From Cellulophaga sp. BC115SP (lineage in GTDB: Bacteria; Bacteroidota; Bacteroidia; Cytophagales; Spirosomataceae): DNA of 64,000 bases. Of the stretch, positions 18,425-27,539 are shown piece after piece (position 1 is the stretch's first letter; each line of letters starts with the position of its first letter). The stretch lies in the NCBI RefSeq assembly GCF_009905545.1, contig NZ_JAAALB010000009.1, forward strand, positions 62,001-126,000, written 5' to 3'. The position numbers were made by a program, and so were the translations under genes. The notes beneath the pieces are model-generated. The model had not been told where the DNA came from. It searched no databases and saw only the letters and a list, made by a program, of their open reading frames with translations.

Positions 18425-19132
18425 TTATTGTCCAGAGGTTTTACTTGCTTCCTTTTTAGCTGATTCGGCAGCTTTGATTTTCTTCTCCCACTCTTGCCCT
18501 GCCTTTTTCATATCTACTCCTTGAGCCGAAAGATAATTATTGATTTTGCCTTTGTATTTTCCGAACCAAGCGTGTTTTTTTTCTGATGATTCGGCATCCA
18601 TTGCATGCTCTCTTGCTTCTGTTAAATAATCCAAAATTTGTTTCTTTTGGTCTTTAGTCAAATCAGGAAGCATTTCTTGATACGCTCTGTAAGTATTGGG
18701 TAATACATTGTAAGTCATACCGTCTTTTACTGCTTCTACCTGAGTGTCTGATAATTCCTTTGAAAGAGATTTAAGATACTTTTCATGCAAGGTGTTTTGA
18801 TCAGCGTCTGTTTTTTGCTCTACTTTTTGAATTTCTGCTGTTAGCTGTTCCTTACTTAAAGAAGTATTGCCTTTGAGCGCTAAGATGCTATTCTTTTTTT
18901 GCTCATGGATGTCGTTGAGATTCCGATATTGATTGGCAATTAAGTCTCTTACCTTGAGTGCTTTCTTTTCTTTTTTCACATCAAGCTTCTGTACAATCTT
19001 ATCAGCTCTTTCTGTAATTGCTTTGGTATATGCGGCTTCTTTTGCAGAAGCATCTTGAATGTTTTGCGCATTTCCAAACAATACAAATCCTAATAGCAAA
19101 GAGGTAATCGAGAGAAATCTGAATTGGAACAT
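18425..19132 (-). CDS. DUF3826 exported protein
   Basis: 235 residues with a signal peptide (MFQFRFLSITSLLLGFVLFG, then NAQ) and a charged, mostly helical body: KLDVKKEKKALKVRDLIANQ, NLNDIHEQKK, then a lysine/glutamate-rich region and VLPNTYRAYQEMLPDLTKDQ. This matches DUF3826, which occurs almost only in Bacteroidota polysaccharide loci, often near pectin-lyase or rhamnogalacturonan genes. Its function is unknown. It is the first gene of the DUF3826-susC-susD cluster and is divergent from the araC gene. The helical, highly charged tail suggests a periplasmic binding or scaffolding role, but this is a guess. Confidence 0.85.
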   Translation of the reverse strand: MFQFRFLSITSLLLGFVLFGNAQNIQDASAKEAAYTKAITERADKIVQKLDVKKEKKALKVRDLIANQYRNLNDIHEQKKNSILALKGNTSLSKEQLTAEIQKVEQKTDADQNTLHEKYLKSLSKELSDTQVEAVKDGMTYNVLPNTYRAYQEMLPDLTKDQKKQILDYLTEAREHAMDAESSEKKHAWFGKYKGKINNYLSAQGVDMKKAGQEWEKKIKAAESAKKEASKTSGQ

Positions 19133-19709
19133 TATAAGGTACGTTTATCTGTTATGTTGGTATTGAAATTTTTTTTTAACACTTTTCGATAGTCTGTATA
19201 ATTATGATTTATTAGCAGTGCTTTTTGATAAAATATTGCTATTTTCTAATTTTTTTAGGCTATCTATTGTAGTCTTTTATCATAATATCATGGAATTGCT
19301 CTCTACTTGTTCAAAACCTGATTTCTGAGAACTATGATAAGTGTTATTTTGACACATTGATTTACTGGTACTTGTAATTTTTTAGTGGTTAAGTAATTGA
19401 TTATTAATTTATTATAAGTTTTAATCAAGACAAGTAATGACAACTTTATACTTTTTTTATATTACGTTAGTTATATAATTTGGTAATATTCTTTTATACA
19501 AGTAAAATTGTGTTGTTTCTACGATTCAAATTTCACTATATAAAGTCCTATTTTTATGCATTTTTTTACCAACTTAGTGTAGAATATTGTCATATAATAA
19601 ATTGGAATCATCATATTTGAATATATTGTACAAAATTTTTGATAGTAGAACGTTTTTTAGAGAAAGTAGAAATAAAAGAATAGTCCTATTTTTTTGATAA
19701 TATTGAGTT
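19133..19709. other. 577-base divergent regulatory spacer between DUF3826 and araC
   Basis: No supported gene. The spacer is very AT-rich and holds the start regions of both the DUF3826-susCD transcript (minus) and araC (plus). The only distinctive word is the palindrome TTGTACAA at 19626-19633. No clear TAnnTTTG box was found by eye on either strand. Confidence 0.6.
19626..19633. promoter_or_regulatory. TTGTACAA palindrome upstream of araC
   Basis: A perfect 8-base palindrome in the context ATATTGTACAAAATTTTTG, ending 76 bases before the araC ATG. The same word lies twice before the GH2 gene and once before the GH141 gene. It could be the operator of the adjacent AraC regulator; this is untested. 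Confidence 0.35.
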
Positions 19710-20579
19710 ATGAAACCACTTTTCCAGAAAGTTCCTGTTAAGCTAGAAAGCTCCTTTAGTGTCAGACACGACGTTCGACCTAACTTTGGAGGCATCTGGC
19801 ATTATCACCCTGAGCTAGAGTTGCACTATATTATCAGAGGCGAAGGGGTTCGTTTTATTGGTGATAATATCAGCAACTTTTCGCACGGAGAGATTGTGTT
19901 GGTGGGCGAAAACTTACCTCATACTTGGCGTTGTAAAGAGGAGTATTTTTATCCTGATAATGACCTCGACGTAGAGGCTGTGGTTATACAATTTTTGCCT
20001 GATTGTCTTGGAAAATATTTGCTTGGATTACCTGAGGCATATTTGCTCCCAAAATTGTATGATAAGGCCAAAAGTGGCATGGTCATCATTGGCGAAACCC
20101 GAGAACGCCTGACTGAGCTGATGGTAAAAATTGCGCAGGCCAAAAACTTAGAGCGTATATCTTTGCTTATTTCTATTCTGCATCTTTTGGCAGAAAGTGA
20201 TGAGTTCGAAACCATTGCGGGTGGACAAGCTTTTTACCAGTCGAACGAGTCGGATACACTGCGATTGAATAAGGTGTGTAATTATACTTTGATGAATTAT
20301 AAAAAGGATATCACTCTTGAAGAAATTGCTGCAATTAGTAACCTGAGCGTCACATCGTTTTGTAGATACTTTAAGCTCATGACTAAGAAGACCTACTATG
20401 ATTTCTTGATTGAAATCCGTATTTCACACGCCTGTAGGGCTCTGGTAGAAGATAAACTACCCACAGAGGTGATTTGCTTTGACTGTGGATTCAATAATGT
20501 ATCGAATTTCTATAGACATTTCAAAAAGGTAATGGGTATTACCCCGCTGGAGTATAAGCGGAAATATCATAAGAAATAG
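19710..20579 (+). CDS. AraC-family transcriptional regulator with cupin sensor domain
   Basis: 289 residues. The N-terminal cupin domain is visible in GIWHYHPELELHYIIRGEGV and then GEIVLVGENLPHTW, the sugar-sensing barrel of AraC proteins. The C-terminal 100 residues carry two helix-turn-helix units: ITLEEIAAISNLSVTSFCRY and VICFDCGFNNVSNFYRHFKK, the latter with the classic GF-x-N-x-S-x-F-x-R-x-F pattern. It is divergent from the DUF3826-susCD cluster and is the only transcription factor in the window. It is therefore the likely local activator; a rhamnose or related sugar ligand would be plausible. No extracytoplasmic sigma or hybrid two-component regulator is present. Confidence 0.93.
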   Translation: MKPLFQKVPVKLESSFSVRHDVRPNFGGIWHYHPELELHYIIRGEGVRFIGDNISNFSHGEIVLVGENLPHTWRCKEEYFYPDNDLDVEAVVIQFLPDCLGKYLLGLPEAYLLPKLYDKAKSGMVIIGETRERLTELMVKIAQAKNLERISLLISILHLLAESDEFETIAGGQAFYQSNESDTLRLNKVCNYTLMNYKKDITLEEIAAISNLSVTSFCRYFKLMTKKTYYDFLIEIRISHACRALVEDKLPTEVICFDCGFNNVSNFYRHFKKVMGITPLEYKRKYHKK

Positions 20580-20590
20580 CAGTTATCTAT

Positions 20591-20732
20591 CGAACTATTT
20601 CAGATTTAGGATTTCTGATTTCGGAAATAAAACAAAATACCTTTGTTTTTCATAAAATATAGAAGATTGTACATCCGAAATCCAACATCCGATATCCAAA
20701 ATCGGCAGTTTTAGAATCCTTCGTACAGCACT
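20591..20732. repeat. Repeat family A, copy 1 (long inverted repeat)
   Basis: The left arm at 20596-20624 (ATTTCAGATTTAGGATTTCT and onward) pairs with the right arm at 20674-20703 (TCCGAAATCCAACATCCGAT and onward). The right edge is GAATCCTTCGTACAG. Four further copies are at 33105, 35641, 46624 and 59249. This copy follows araC in a convergent spacer. Confidence 0.8.
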
Positions 20733-20761
20733 AACTCACAATTATTCAATCCTTATAGCCC

Positions 20762-20799
20762 AAAAAAATCCCCCGCTAGTAAAACTATTGCGGGGGATT
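20762..20799 (-). terminator. Terminator of the DHDPS-family gene
   Basis: Stem AATCCCCCGC (20767-20776) with GCGGGGGATT (20790-20799), extended by TAGT/ACTA in the loop. On the minus strand a run of T corresponding to 20762-20768 follows. It lies 14 bases after the stop of the 20814-21746 gene. Confidence 0.9.
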
Positions 20800-20813
20800 C
20801 CATCCCAAATTAA

Positions 20814-21746
20814 TTAACAAACTATCTCCTGTAAAGGTATAGTATCTTGTAAGTCCTTGTATGCCAGATACAAAGTCTCAATATCGTTTGCGACTGAGGG
20901 GCTGATTTTCCCTACGTTACGTCGTGTGAATGTCGAAATTTGAAAATTTCTTTTTTGTAAAAATAGTTTAGAAACAGTTGGATAAACCTGATGCATAACA
21001 TCCATTTGTTTCACTAAAAAGTCTTGTACTTTTTGTATTTCGGCCGAAAGCTCCTCTTTATTATAATTGTCACATAACCAGACGATTAATTCAGGGAAAT
21101 AATTGCCTTGAATACAAGACAAACCTGCACTTCCTGCTTTTAGAGAATCCACGGCATGAACCATGTATGCATCATAAAGTCCAAAATTTTGCCCCTCTGT
21201 GGCTTTAATTTTAGCCTTGATTTGCTCAATATCTAAGCAGGTATCTTTATGGTAAATGACTCTTCCTGTGCGACTTAATCTCGACAAAATGTCTGCTGAA
21301 ACCAATCGCTTGTAGGGTACTGGACATTCGTAAAGCCCTAGAGGAATGTTTTCAGTTAAGTCTAATAAAGCCATCATTCTGTCTTCAAAAACCTCGTCAG
21401 TCTCATGACTTTCGGCAATGGCGTTTGCCAAGGTAATCACTCCATCAGCGCCAGTATCATATACTCTTTTGACAAAATCAGCTTGCTCTTGTAAGCTATT
21501 GCCAAAACTTCCTGTGGCTACTACAGGTAATCCTGAAGCACTTTTTATGGTTTGTTTGATTACTTGAAGGCGTTCATTTTCAGTAAGTTCAAACATTTCA
21601 CTAGACAAACAATTGGCAAATAGACCACTTGCTCCAGCTTCTACATAAAACTCTGTCAGTCGACCAAGACCTTCGAAATCTATCTCGCCATTTTCATGGA
21701 ATGGCGTTAACATTACTGGAATAAATCCTTTTTTGGTAGTAATCAT
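20814..21746 (-). CDS. Dihydrodipicolinate synthase/N-acetylneuraminate lyase family protein (variant)
   Basis: 310 residues, a cytoplasmic (beta/alpha)8 barrel. The start FIPVMLTPFHENGEIDFEGL is typical of the family. The Schiff-base lysine is in VIYHKDTC and the catalytic tyrosine in PLGLYECP. The usual GTTGE substrate loop is changed to CLSSE (FANCLSSEMFELTENER), so pyruvate-carboxylate handling may differ. Family members make or cleave 2-keto-3-deoxy acids. It is followed on the other side by an SSS symporter 33 bases upstream in the same operon, an arrangement like sialate lyase with its transporter. The role could be aldol cleavage of a keto-deoxy sugar acid, inferred. Confidence 0.85.
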   Translation of the reverse strand: MITTKKGFIPVMLTPFHENGEIDFEGLGRLTEFYVEAGASGLFANCLSSEMFELTENERLQVIKQTIKSASGLPVVATGSFGNSLQEQADFVKRVYDTGADGVITLANAIAESHETDEVFEDRMMALLDLTENIPLGLYECPVPYKRLVSADILSRLSRTGRVIYHKDTCLDIEQIKAKIKATEGQNFGLYDAYMVHAVDSLKAGSAGLSCIQGNYFPELIVWLCDNYNKEELSAEIQKVQDFLVKQMDVMHQVYPTVSKLFLQKRNFQISTFTRRNVGKISPSVANDIETLYLAYKDLQDTIPLQEIVC

Positions 21747-21779
21747 AACTGTAGAGGAATTGAAAAGCTAATGTATTGA

Positions 21780-23342
21780 TTATGAGTCATTTTTAGCCAT
21801 TAATTTAGTGACAATCACTCCTGAAATGAATAGGGTAACTGTACCAAGTACAATACTCATATTTTTATGTAAATGACTTTTTAATCCATCATATTCCGCT
21901 GGTAAGAGGTCAGAGAATGTAACCCAACAAATAACCACTAATCCTATTAGTGTAGCAATAATGGCTGCCTGATTAGTTGCTTTTTTACTAAATAATCCGA
22001 GTAAAAATAAACCTAACATACCTGCGGCAAATAGACCCGATAGTTGCCACCATATATCTAAAATGCTTTTGACGCCAATCATGGCCATACCCGAGGCCAG
22101 TCCTAAAAAGCCAAAAATAACCGTTGACGTATGTAATATACGTAAGCTACTTTTGTCGCTTATGTCTTTGACAAAATATCGTTGGTAAATGTCTATTGAA
22201 AACACCGTGGCTGAGGCATTCATACCAGAGCTAATGGTACTCATAGCAGCAGACAACAATGCCGAGATAATGAGTCCCATCAATCCAACAGGGATTTTGT
22301 GAACCATAAAATGTGGCATTACCTTATCGCCATAATCTTCTACTTTGAGTTGAGCCGCTTGAGCTATTAACTCAGAAGCACTCAGATTGGGAAATTTAGC
22401 TTTGACAACTTCCAATTTGAGTTGATTCAATAATTCAGGATGAACCTCATAATAGGCATATAAACTTGAACCAATAATGAAAAAAAGCAAGGATGCTGGA
22501 ATATACATCCAAACGCACATCCAGAGGGATTTTCGAGCTTCGCTTTCCGAGGTGGTAGTATGATAACGCTGAATGTAGTTTTGGTCCATCCCAAAATTGT
22601 TCAGATTTATTAAAAAACCATAAAACAAAACCACCCAGAAAGTTGAACTAGTAAAATCCCAATTCAAAGAACCCAAGCTAAATTTATTTTCTGTTGTGCC
22701 GATTTCGATTACTTGTTGTGTCCCCTCGGGCATATCCTTTATGATTAAGTATAGAATCAATAAGGCGCCAAAAGTTTTGATAAATGCCTGCGCTACTTCT
22801 GTCCAAATCACAGCCTCGATACCTCCTAACACTGTATATACAATGATGCAAATACCCATCACCCACATAATTGTTTCCATCGAATAGCCTGTAAGTGCTT
22901 GTAAACTAAGGGCTATTCCGAAAAAGATAGAACCCATTCGGGCTAGTTGTGTTAGCAAAAAGCACACTACAGCGTACGTTCTTGCCCATGCTCCAAACCT
23001 TTTTTCGAGATTGGTATAGGCCGATATTTCACCTGTTCCTCGATAAAATGGTATAAAATATTTGGATGCTACCCAAGCTGCTAAGGGCATAGACAAACTG
23101 AATACAAATGCATTCCAATTGCCTGCATAAGCTTTGCCCGGTACGCCTAAAAAGGTATTACTACTCAAAAAAGTGGCATAAATAGAAGCTCCTATTGCCC
23201 AGCCAGGGATACTCCCCGATGCCTTAGTAAATTGTTCTGCGTTTTGGTTCTTTTTCGAAAAATGGTATCCTACTGCTATCATTCCCAATAAATAGATGAT
23301 AATCAGAGAGATATCCACAAGCGGTAAGCTTTGGTGGTTCAT
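21780..23342 (-). CDS. Sodium:solute symporter (SSS family)
   Basis: 520 residues with about 13-14 hydrophobic helices and the SSS layout: an N-terminal helix (LVDISLIIIYLLGMIAVGYH), ASIYATFLSSNTFLGVPGKA with sodium-site serines, GGIEAVIWTEVAQAF, and SALLSAAMSTISSGMNASAT. Family members import monosaccharides, sialate, uronates or vitamins with sodium. First gene of a two-gene operon with the DHDPS-family gene 33 bases downstream. A TAATTTTG word on the minus strand (plus-strand 23437-23444) could be its -7 element. The pairing suggests that the imported solute is split or processed by the aldolase. Confidence 0.9.
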   Translation of the reverse strand: MNHQSLPLVDISLIIIYLLGMIAVGYHFSKKNQNAEQFTKASGSIPGWAIGASIYATFLSSNTFLGVPGKAYAGNWNAFVFSLSMPLAAWVASKYFIPFYRGTGEISAYTNLEKRFGAWARTYAVVCFLLTQLARMGSIFFGIALSLQALTGYSMETIMWVMGICIIVYTVLGGIEAVIWTEVAQAFIKTFGALLILYLIIKDMPEGTQQVIEIGTTENKFSLGSLNWDFTSSTFWVVLFYGFLINLNNFGMDQNYIQRYHTTTSESEARKSLWMCVWMYIPASLLFFIIGSSLYAYYEVHPELLNQLKLEVVKAKFPNLSASELIAQAAQLKVEDYGDKVMPHFMVHKIPVGLMGLIISALLSAAMSTISSGMNASATVFSIDIYQRYFVKDISDKSSLRILHTSTVIFGFLGLASGMAMIGVKSILDIWWQLSGLFAAGMLGLFLLGLFSKKATNQAAIIATLIGLVVICWVTFSDLLPAEYDGLKSHLHKNMSIVLGTVTLFISGVIVTKLMAKNDS

Positions 23343-23508
23343 AGTGTATTGAGATTATTTTCATAAAGTTAAAAGGTCTCACTATGTCACTAACGCTCCG
23401 CCCTACTTTTTCTCTTTCTCCCCTTGGAGGCTGATACAAAATTATAGTACTTTATCTAGTAAAATTTATAGTATTTTTATATTAAATTATACGATATTAG
23501 CATATATC

Positions 23509-26500
23509 TTACTGGATATCCAAGGCATCCAAATGAAGTTCTGTTGCGTCATCCAATTCTAGAACAATATGATATTTTCCTGCATTAATCATTGTGCCTG
23601 TTGTGGTGCTTACATAATTCCATTTGCCTGTTTTGGTTGGAACTAGAGCAACCCTTTCATTACTTTTGATCATGGTGCCATCAATCAGACTAATGCTTAG
23701 TTTTCCATAAATCGTTTCAGTTGTAGGATTATGGTATTTGATAGTTAATGAATAAGTATCAGCAACGCCAGTAGAAATAGTCCATTGAATCGAATTTTGA
23801 CCTTTTTTGACAATACTCATGCGTTCTTTGCCCAAGAAAGCTATTTTTTTGATCCCCTCTCCTATTGCTTTGGCTTCGGTAGCCTTGTAGGTTGTAGTAG
23901 TTTTTAGGTCAAATGGTGGTTGTAAAGTACTTGCTGGCAAGGCAAAAATGAGTGGTTCAGCATCAATAGTGTTAAAATTTAACTCTACTTCTGTTTTGGC
24001 TTGAACTCTTTTCTTAAAAACTCGATATACTTTTTGGGTGCTTTGGATATAACTTTGGGTATTTTCAAATGCCTCTAAAGTCTTTGGTAATGCCTTTGTA
24101 GAATCTATTCCGACATAAATATCGCCTATCTCATTCAGAGCAAGTTTGTACAATTTTTCACTTTTTTCAGAAAATAGGTATTCTGCCCCGTATAAAACTG
24201 GTGGTAAGCCCATATAACTTTCTTGTGAATCTTTAAAAAGTGGTTTGCCAGTATCTAGCCAAGTTTTGATAGTTTTTGCTGACGAAATCAAAGTATTTGA
24301 ACTTGTAGAAAAGGTACTTTTCTTCTCAGTACTAGCAATTGCAATAGCCGAAATAATGGCTTGTCCTGAGGCGATTTGTGGGAAAGAAATGTTTAGCTTT
24401 CCTCCTTTTACTTGAAATGGAATTGTTTTTTTCAACACTGCATCATGCCCTACTTCTTTCCAAATATCTAAATTTTTGAGAACAGTTTTACCGTTAAAAG
24501 CCACGTCGAACAAACGCCAACCTGAATAGTCATAACCACCACCTGTACCATGCCACGGCTCGATAAAATATAATTCTACTTCATAATGACCGTCTGGTAG
24601 GGTAAATTGATAGGAAAGTTTATCTCGCCCATATCTAAAACTCTGGAATAATTCATCGTCTGTGGTATTTGTTATTGGGTCAAATGTTCTCCTTTGACTT
24701 GCATAAGCTTTAGGAATACCCTCAAAATCATTCGCCCAAGAAATGTATCCCCATTGGTTTTGAGGTGTTTTTGCTTGGTCTGCTAGCCATGAGGATTTGT
24801 TTCTGTCTGTATAGGAATCGCCCCCACAATTGACACGGTAGAGATAGTGTTTTTGTGGGTTATGGGTAATAATGCTTTTTGTTAGACTCTTTTGAGCAGA
24901 CCAAGCAGGAGCTATTGGTAAATGATGCAATTGCACTACATCTTCTGCCACTTTTTTCCCATTTACGTAGCCTTTTGCAATTAGCACATTGTATTGAAGC
25001 GCAACATTGTTCCAAGTAAACACGCTCTCTTTACCTCTTTTTTGTTTTCCTAACGAAATATTTAGGTCGTTAAACAATTCGACTTCGTCACAATTGGAAT
25101 ACACTTTTATCCCTGATTTTATGCCTGTTTGAGTCCAACGATCAGGCCAAGTGTGAGAGACAATATAGACCATCGGTTGGGTTTTAGCTGGAGCGTAAGT
25201 GGCTCTGAATAGATAGAATATATCGGCTGGCTCTTCCCATGGGGTTAATAAGCCTTTATAATTGACAGGTCCGATTCTGTCTAATTCGCGCAATGCTTCG
25301 CCACTTTGAACACGCCCTGGGTTATCGTGAGAGGTCAACAACCAGAAGAAATGGCCTACGGAATTTTGTTTGGCAGCTTCGGCCAAGCGAAGTTTTAGCT
25401 GCATTAATTCTCCAATGGCTTCTTCGCTAAATGTTCCTGATACGGGTTTTTCTTGGTGTAAGTCTACCGTTCTCCATGCGCCATATTCTCCAACAAGAAC
25501 CTGTCTTTCAAGATCTTCTGCATATTTGGCTGGATCTCCACCATAAGTTCCTGTCCAGTTTTGAGGCACATCCCAATCGGTGCCTTTGCCTCCATTACAG
25601 GTTGTCACCAATCGTTGGGAAGAAGCTGTTGGGTCAAGTTCACGAATAATTTGGGTACATTCTTTGGCAAAATCTTCGGGAAGGGTACTTTCATTTTCGA
25701 GTCCCCAAAGAATAATGGAAGGACTGTTTCTGCGTTCTCTAACCCAATCTTCTAATAGAGCCTTAAAATTTTGTCGAAACGCTGGCGAATCATACCAAAT
25801 ATGAGCTGCCATTTGTGGCCACCATAATATCCCATCTTTATCCCAATAGTCTTGATAACGCAAATTATGAGGTTGATGTGCATCTCTAAAAGCATTGAAT
25901 CCAGCGGCTTTTACTATGCCAACTCTAGTCTTAACTTGCTCTGCACTAAAGGCATGGCTATTGCCCAAAAGATGCTCGTATTCTGCTATACCATTGATAA
26001 AGAATGGTTTACCGTTTACTAATAATTGCTTTTGTCCATTCGGCTTTTTTAACCATGTGATAACTCGGATACCATAAGAGGTCTGTTGGATATCTAATAG
26101 TTTTCCATTTTCATAAATTTTCGTCACCATTTGATATAAATGGGGCTGCTCAGGTGACCAAAGTTGAGGATTGGTAATACTTGGCAAAGAAATGGGAATG
26201 GTCTCTGTTGTTTTGGCTGAAAGAGAATGAATATTATTGCTGCTGACAATCAGTTGATTATCTTGGTTTCGTAATTCATGAACAATTTTAATGGAAGATT
26301 TTTTAGTACTTAGATTTTGTATTTCTACCGAGCCATAGAGTTGCGCTTTTTGTGTTGTGATTGTCGTGTCATTCCAAATATGAATGCCGAAGGGAGCTAT
26401 TCGAATAGGTTCTGTAATCAATAAATGTACAGGACGAAAAATCCCCATCGGTTGTGAGCCTTCTGAAAAACCTCGTTCGGTACTGCATCCACCACAAACC

Positions 26501-26994
26501 CAAGGTAAATCTTGAATTTCGGCAGGATGATCGGCGCGTACTGCCAGAATATTTTCTTGATTATTGAGTAAAATATAATTCGTGGCATCGAGTTGGAAGG
26601 TAGTACGCCCACCAGCATGTGTGCCTAGTAATTTTCCATTGAGCCAAACAGTTGCATAGGAGCCAACACCTTCAAAATAAAGAAAATAGCGCTTATTTTT
26701 ATGAGAAGAATTGACGGTGAAACTTTTCCGATACCATGCGTATCCATGTTTATTGCCATGTGTCAAACGGCGATAACCGTCGTATTGATCCCAGTTATGA
26801 GGTACTTGTACGGATTTCCAAGATTGAGTTGAAAACGTATTTTTCTCAAATCCATCATACGCACGAATGTTGGATTCATGAATGGTGGTTAGCCAGTTGT
26901 CATTGAGGGAAATATCTTGTCTTTGTGCTTTTGCAGAAAATAAGAATCCTAGAAAGAATATCAAGATTGTACAATACCTTCTTCTGGTGAACAT
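23509..26994 (-). CDS. GH2 family glycoside hydrolase with C-terminal malectin-like domain
   Basis: 1161 residues with a signal peptide (MFTRRRYCTILIFFLGFLFS, then AKAQ). The GH2 sandwich, immunoglobulin-like and TIM-barrel domains span about 30-590. Asn434-Glu435 in WGLENEST is the acid/base and Glu503 in LVGEYGAW the nucleophile. A domain resembling DUF4982 follows, then a malectin-like carbohydrate-binding domain from about residue 740 (YRVNCGGDSYTDRN) and a further sandwich at the end (LDDATELHLDALD). GH2 members remove beta-galactose, beta-glucuronate or alpha-L-arabinopyranose, among others. The upstream 100 bases hold two TTGTACAA palindromes. Family firm, substrate open. Confidence 0.9.
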   Translation of the reverse strand: MFTRRRYCTILIFFLGFLFSAKAQRQDISLNDNWLTTIHESNIRAYDGFEKNTFSTQSWKSVQVPHNWDQYDGYRRLTHGNKHGYAWYRKSFTVNSSHKNKRYFLYFEGVGSYATVWLNGKLLGTHAGGRTTFQLDATNYILLNNQENILAVRADHPAEIQDLPWVCGGCSTERGFSEGSQPMGIFRPVHLLITEPIRIAPFGIHIWNDTTITTQKAQLYGSVEIQNLSTKKSSIKIVHELRNQDNQLIVSSNNIHSLSAKTTETIPISLPSITNPQLWSPEQPHLYQMVTKIYENGKLLDIQQTSYGIRVITWLKKPNGQKQLLVNGKPFFINGIAEYEHLLGNSHAFSAEQVKTRVGIVKAAGFNAFRDAHQPHNLRYQDYWDKDGILWWPQMAAHIWYDSPAFRQNFKALLEDWVRERRNSPSIILWGLENESTLPEDFAKECTQIIRELDPTASSQRLVTTCNGGKGTDWDVPQNWTGTYGGDPAKYAEDLERQVLVGEYGAWRTVDLHQEKPVSGTFSEEAIGELMQLKLRLAEAAKQNSVGHFFWLLTSHDNPGRVQSGEALRELDRIGPVNYKGLLTPWEEPADIFYLFRATYAPAKTQPMVYIVSHTWPDRWTQTGIKSGIKVYSNCDEVELFNDLNISLGKQKRGKESVFTWNNVALQYNVLIAKGYVNGKKVAEDVVQLHHLPIAPAWSAQKSLTKSIITHNPQKHYLYRVNCGGDSYTDRNKSSWLADQAKTPQNQWGYISWANDFEGIPKAYASQRRTFDPITNTTDDELFQSFRYGRDKLSYQFTLPDGHYEVELYFIEPWHGTGGGYDYSGWRLFDVAFNGKTVLKNLDIWKEVGHDAVLKKTIPFQVKGGKLNISFPQIASGQAIISAIAIASTEKKSTFSTSSNTLISSAKTIKTWLDTGKPLFKDSQESYMGLPPVLYGAEYLFSEKSEKLYKLALNEIGDIYVGIDSTKALPKTLEAFENTQSYIQSTQKVYRVFKKRVQAKTEVELNFNTIDAEPLIFALPASTLQPPFDLKTTTTYKATEAKAIGEGIKKIAFLGKERMSIVKKGQNSIQWTISTGVADTYSLTIKYHNPTTETIYGKLSISLIDGTMIKSNERVALVPTKTGKWNYVSTTTGTMINAGKYHIVLELDDATELHLDALDIQ

Positions 26995-27030
26995 AGGTAA
27001 ATATCGGTAAAATGAATTTTATCAGAATTA

Positions 27031-27093
27031 TTGTACAAAAATAGGTAGGTAAAAGCGACGTTTTCGGTAAGATTTTTTCAAAGTATTGTACAA
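27031..27093 (-). promoter_or_regulatory. Two TTGTACAA palindromes and a TAnnTTTG box before the GH2 gene
   Basis: TTGTACAA occurs at 27031-27038 and 27086-27093, 55 bases apart, in contexts ATTATTGTACAAAAATAG and AGTATTGTACAAAATTAA. A minus-strand TATTTTTG (plus 27036-27043), matching the -7 word TAnnTTTG, overlaps the first palindrome. They lie 37 and 92 bases before the GH2 ATG. An operator-promoter arrangement is plausible but unproven. Confidence 0.4.
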
Positions 27094-27184
27094 AATTAAC
27101 ACGAGATACTTTTATGAAAATATATCGTGTTGACAGTAAGTTTCAGAAGTAAGTAATCAAGCAAAATAAGATTTAAGTTATGTG

Positions 27185-27514
27185 TTTAGGCACAAGGCAA
27201 CAGGCACAGAGTGTTAAATGTATTTAAAAACCACAGACATACATTTTTCCAAAGCCCATTTACTAGTTCAAGACTTAGTCTTGGACTCATTTTTTTAACA
27301 GTTTAAAACTGTTTTAAAAAAATCAGTGAAAAAGTCGATACTTCTGTATCACACTTTCTCATTTTGTCCAGTAATCAGACTATTAACTAATAACGTTTCC
27401 CTAAGTAGCAGGAAAGATTAAATCAATAGTATCTCAAAAGTAAAAAATTGAGTGTAACCTTTTGATTATGATTATATTACAATGACAGATATACTGTTAA
27501 CTAATAACATCTCT
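27185..27514. repeat. Spacer between GH95 and GH2 with mixed small inverted and direct repeats
   Basis: This holds a family D fragment (AGGCACAAGGCAACAGGCAC at 27189-27208), the palindrome CAAGACTTAGTCTTG near 27270-27284, a hairpin AACAGTTT/AAAACTGTT at 27297-27313 flanked by T and A runs, and the direct repeat TTAACTAATAAC at about 27383 and 27499. CAGATATACTGTTAAC at 27486-27501 recurs inverted at 42182 and 50676. No gene is supported. Confidence 0.5.
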
Positions 27515-27539
27515 TTACTTACTTATTGACTAGAAAAGT

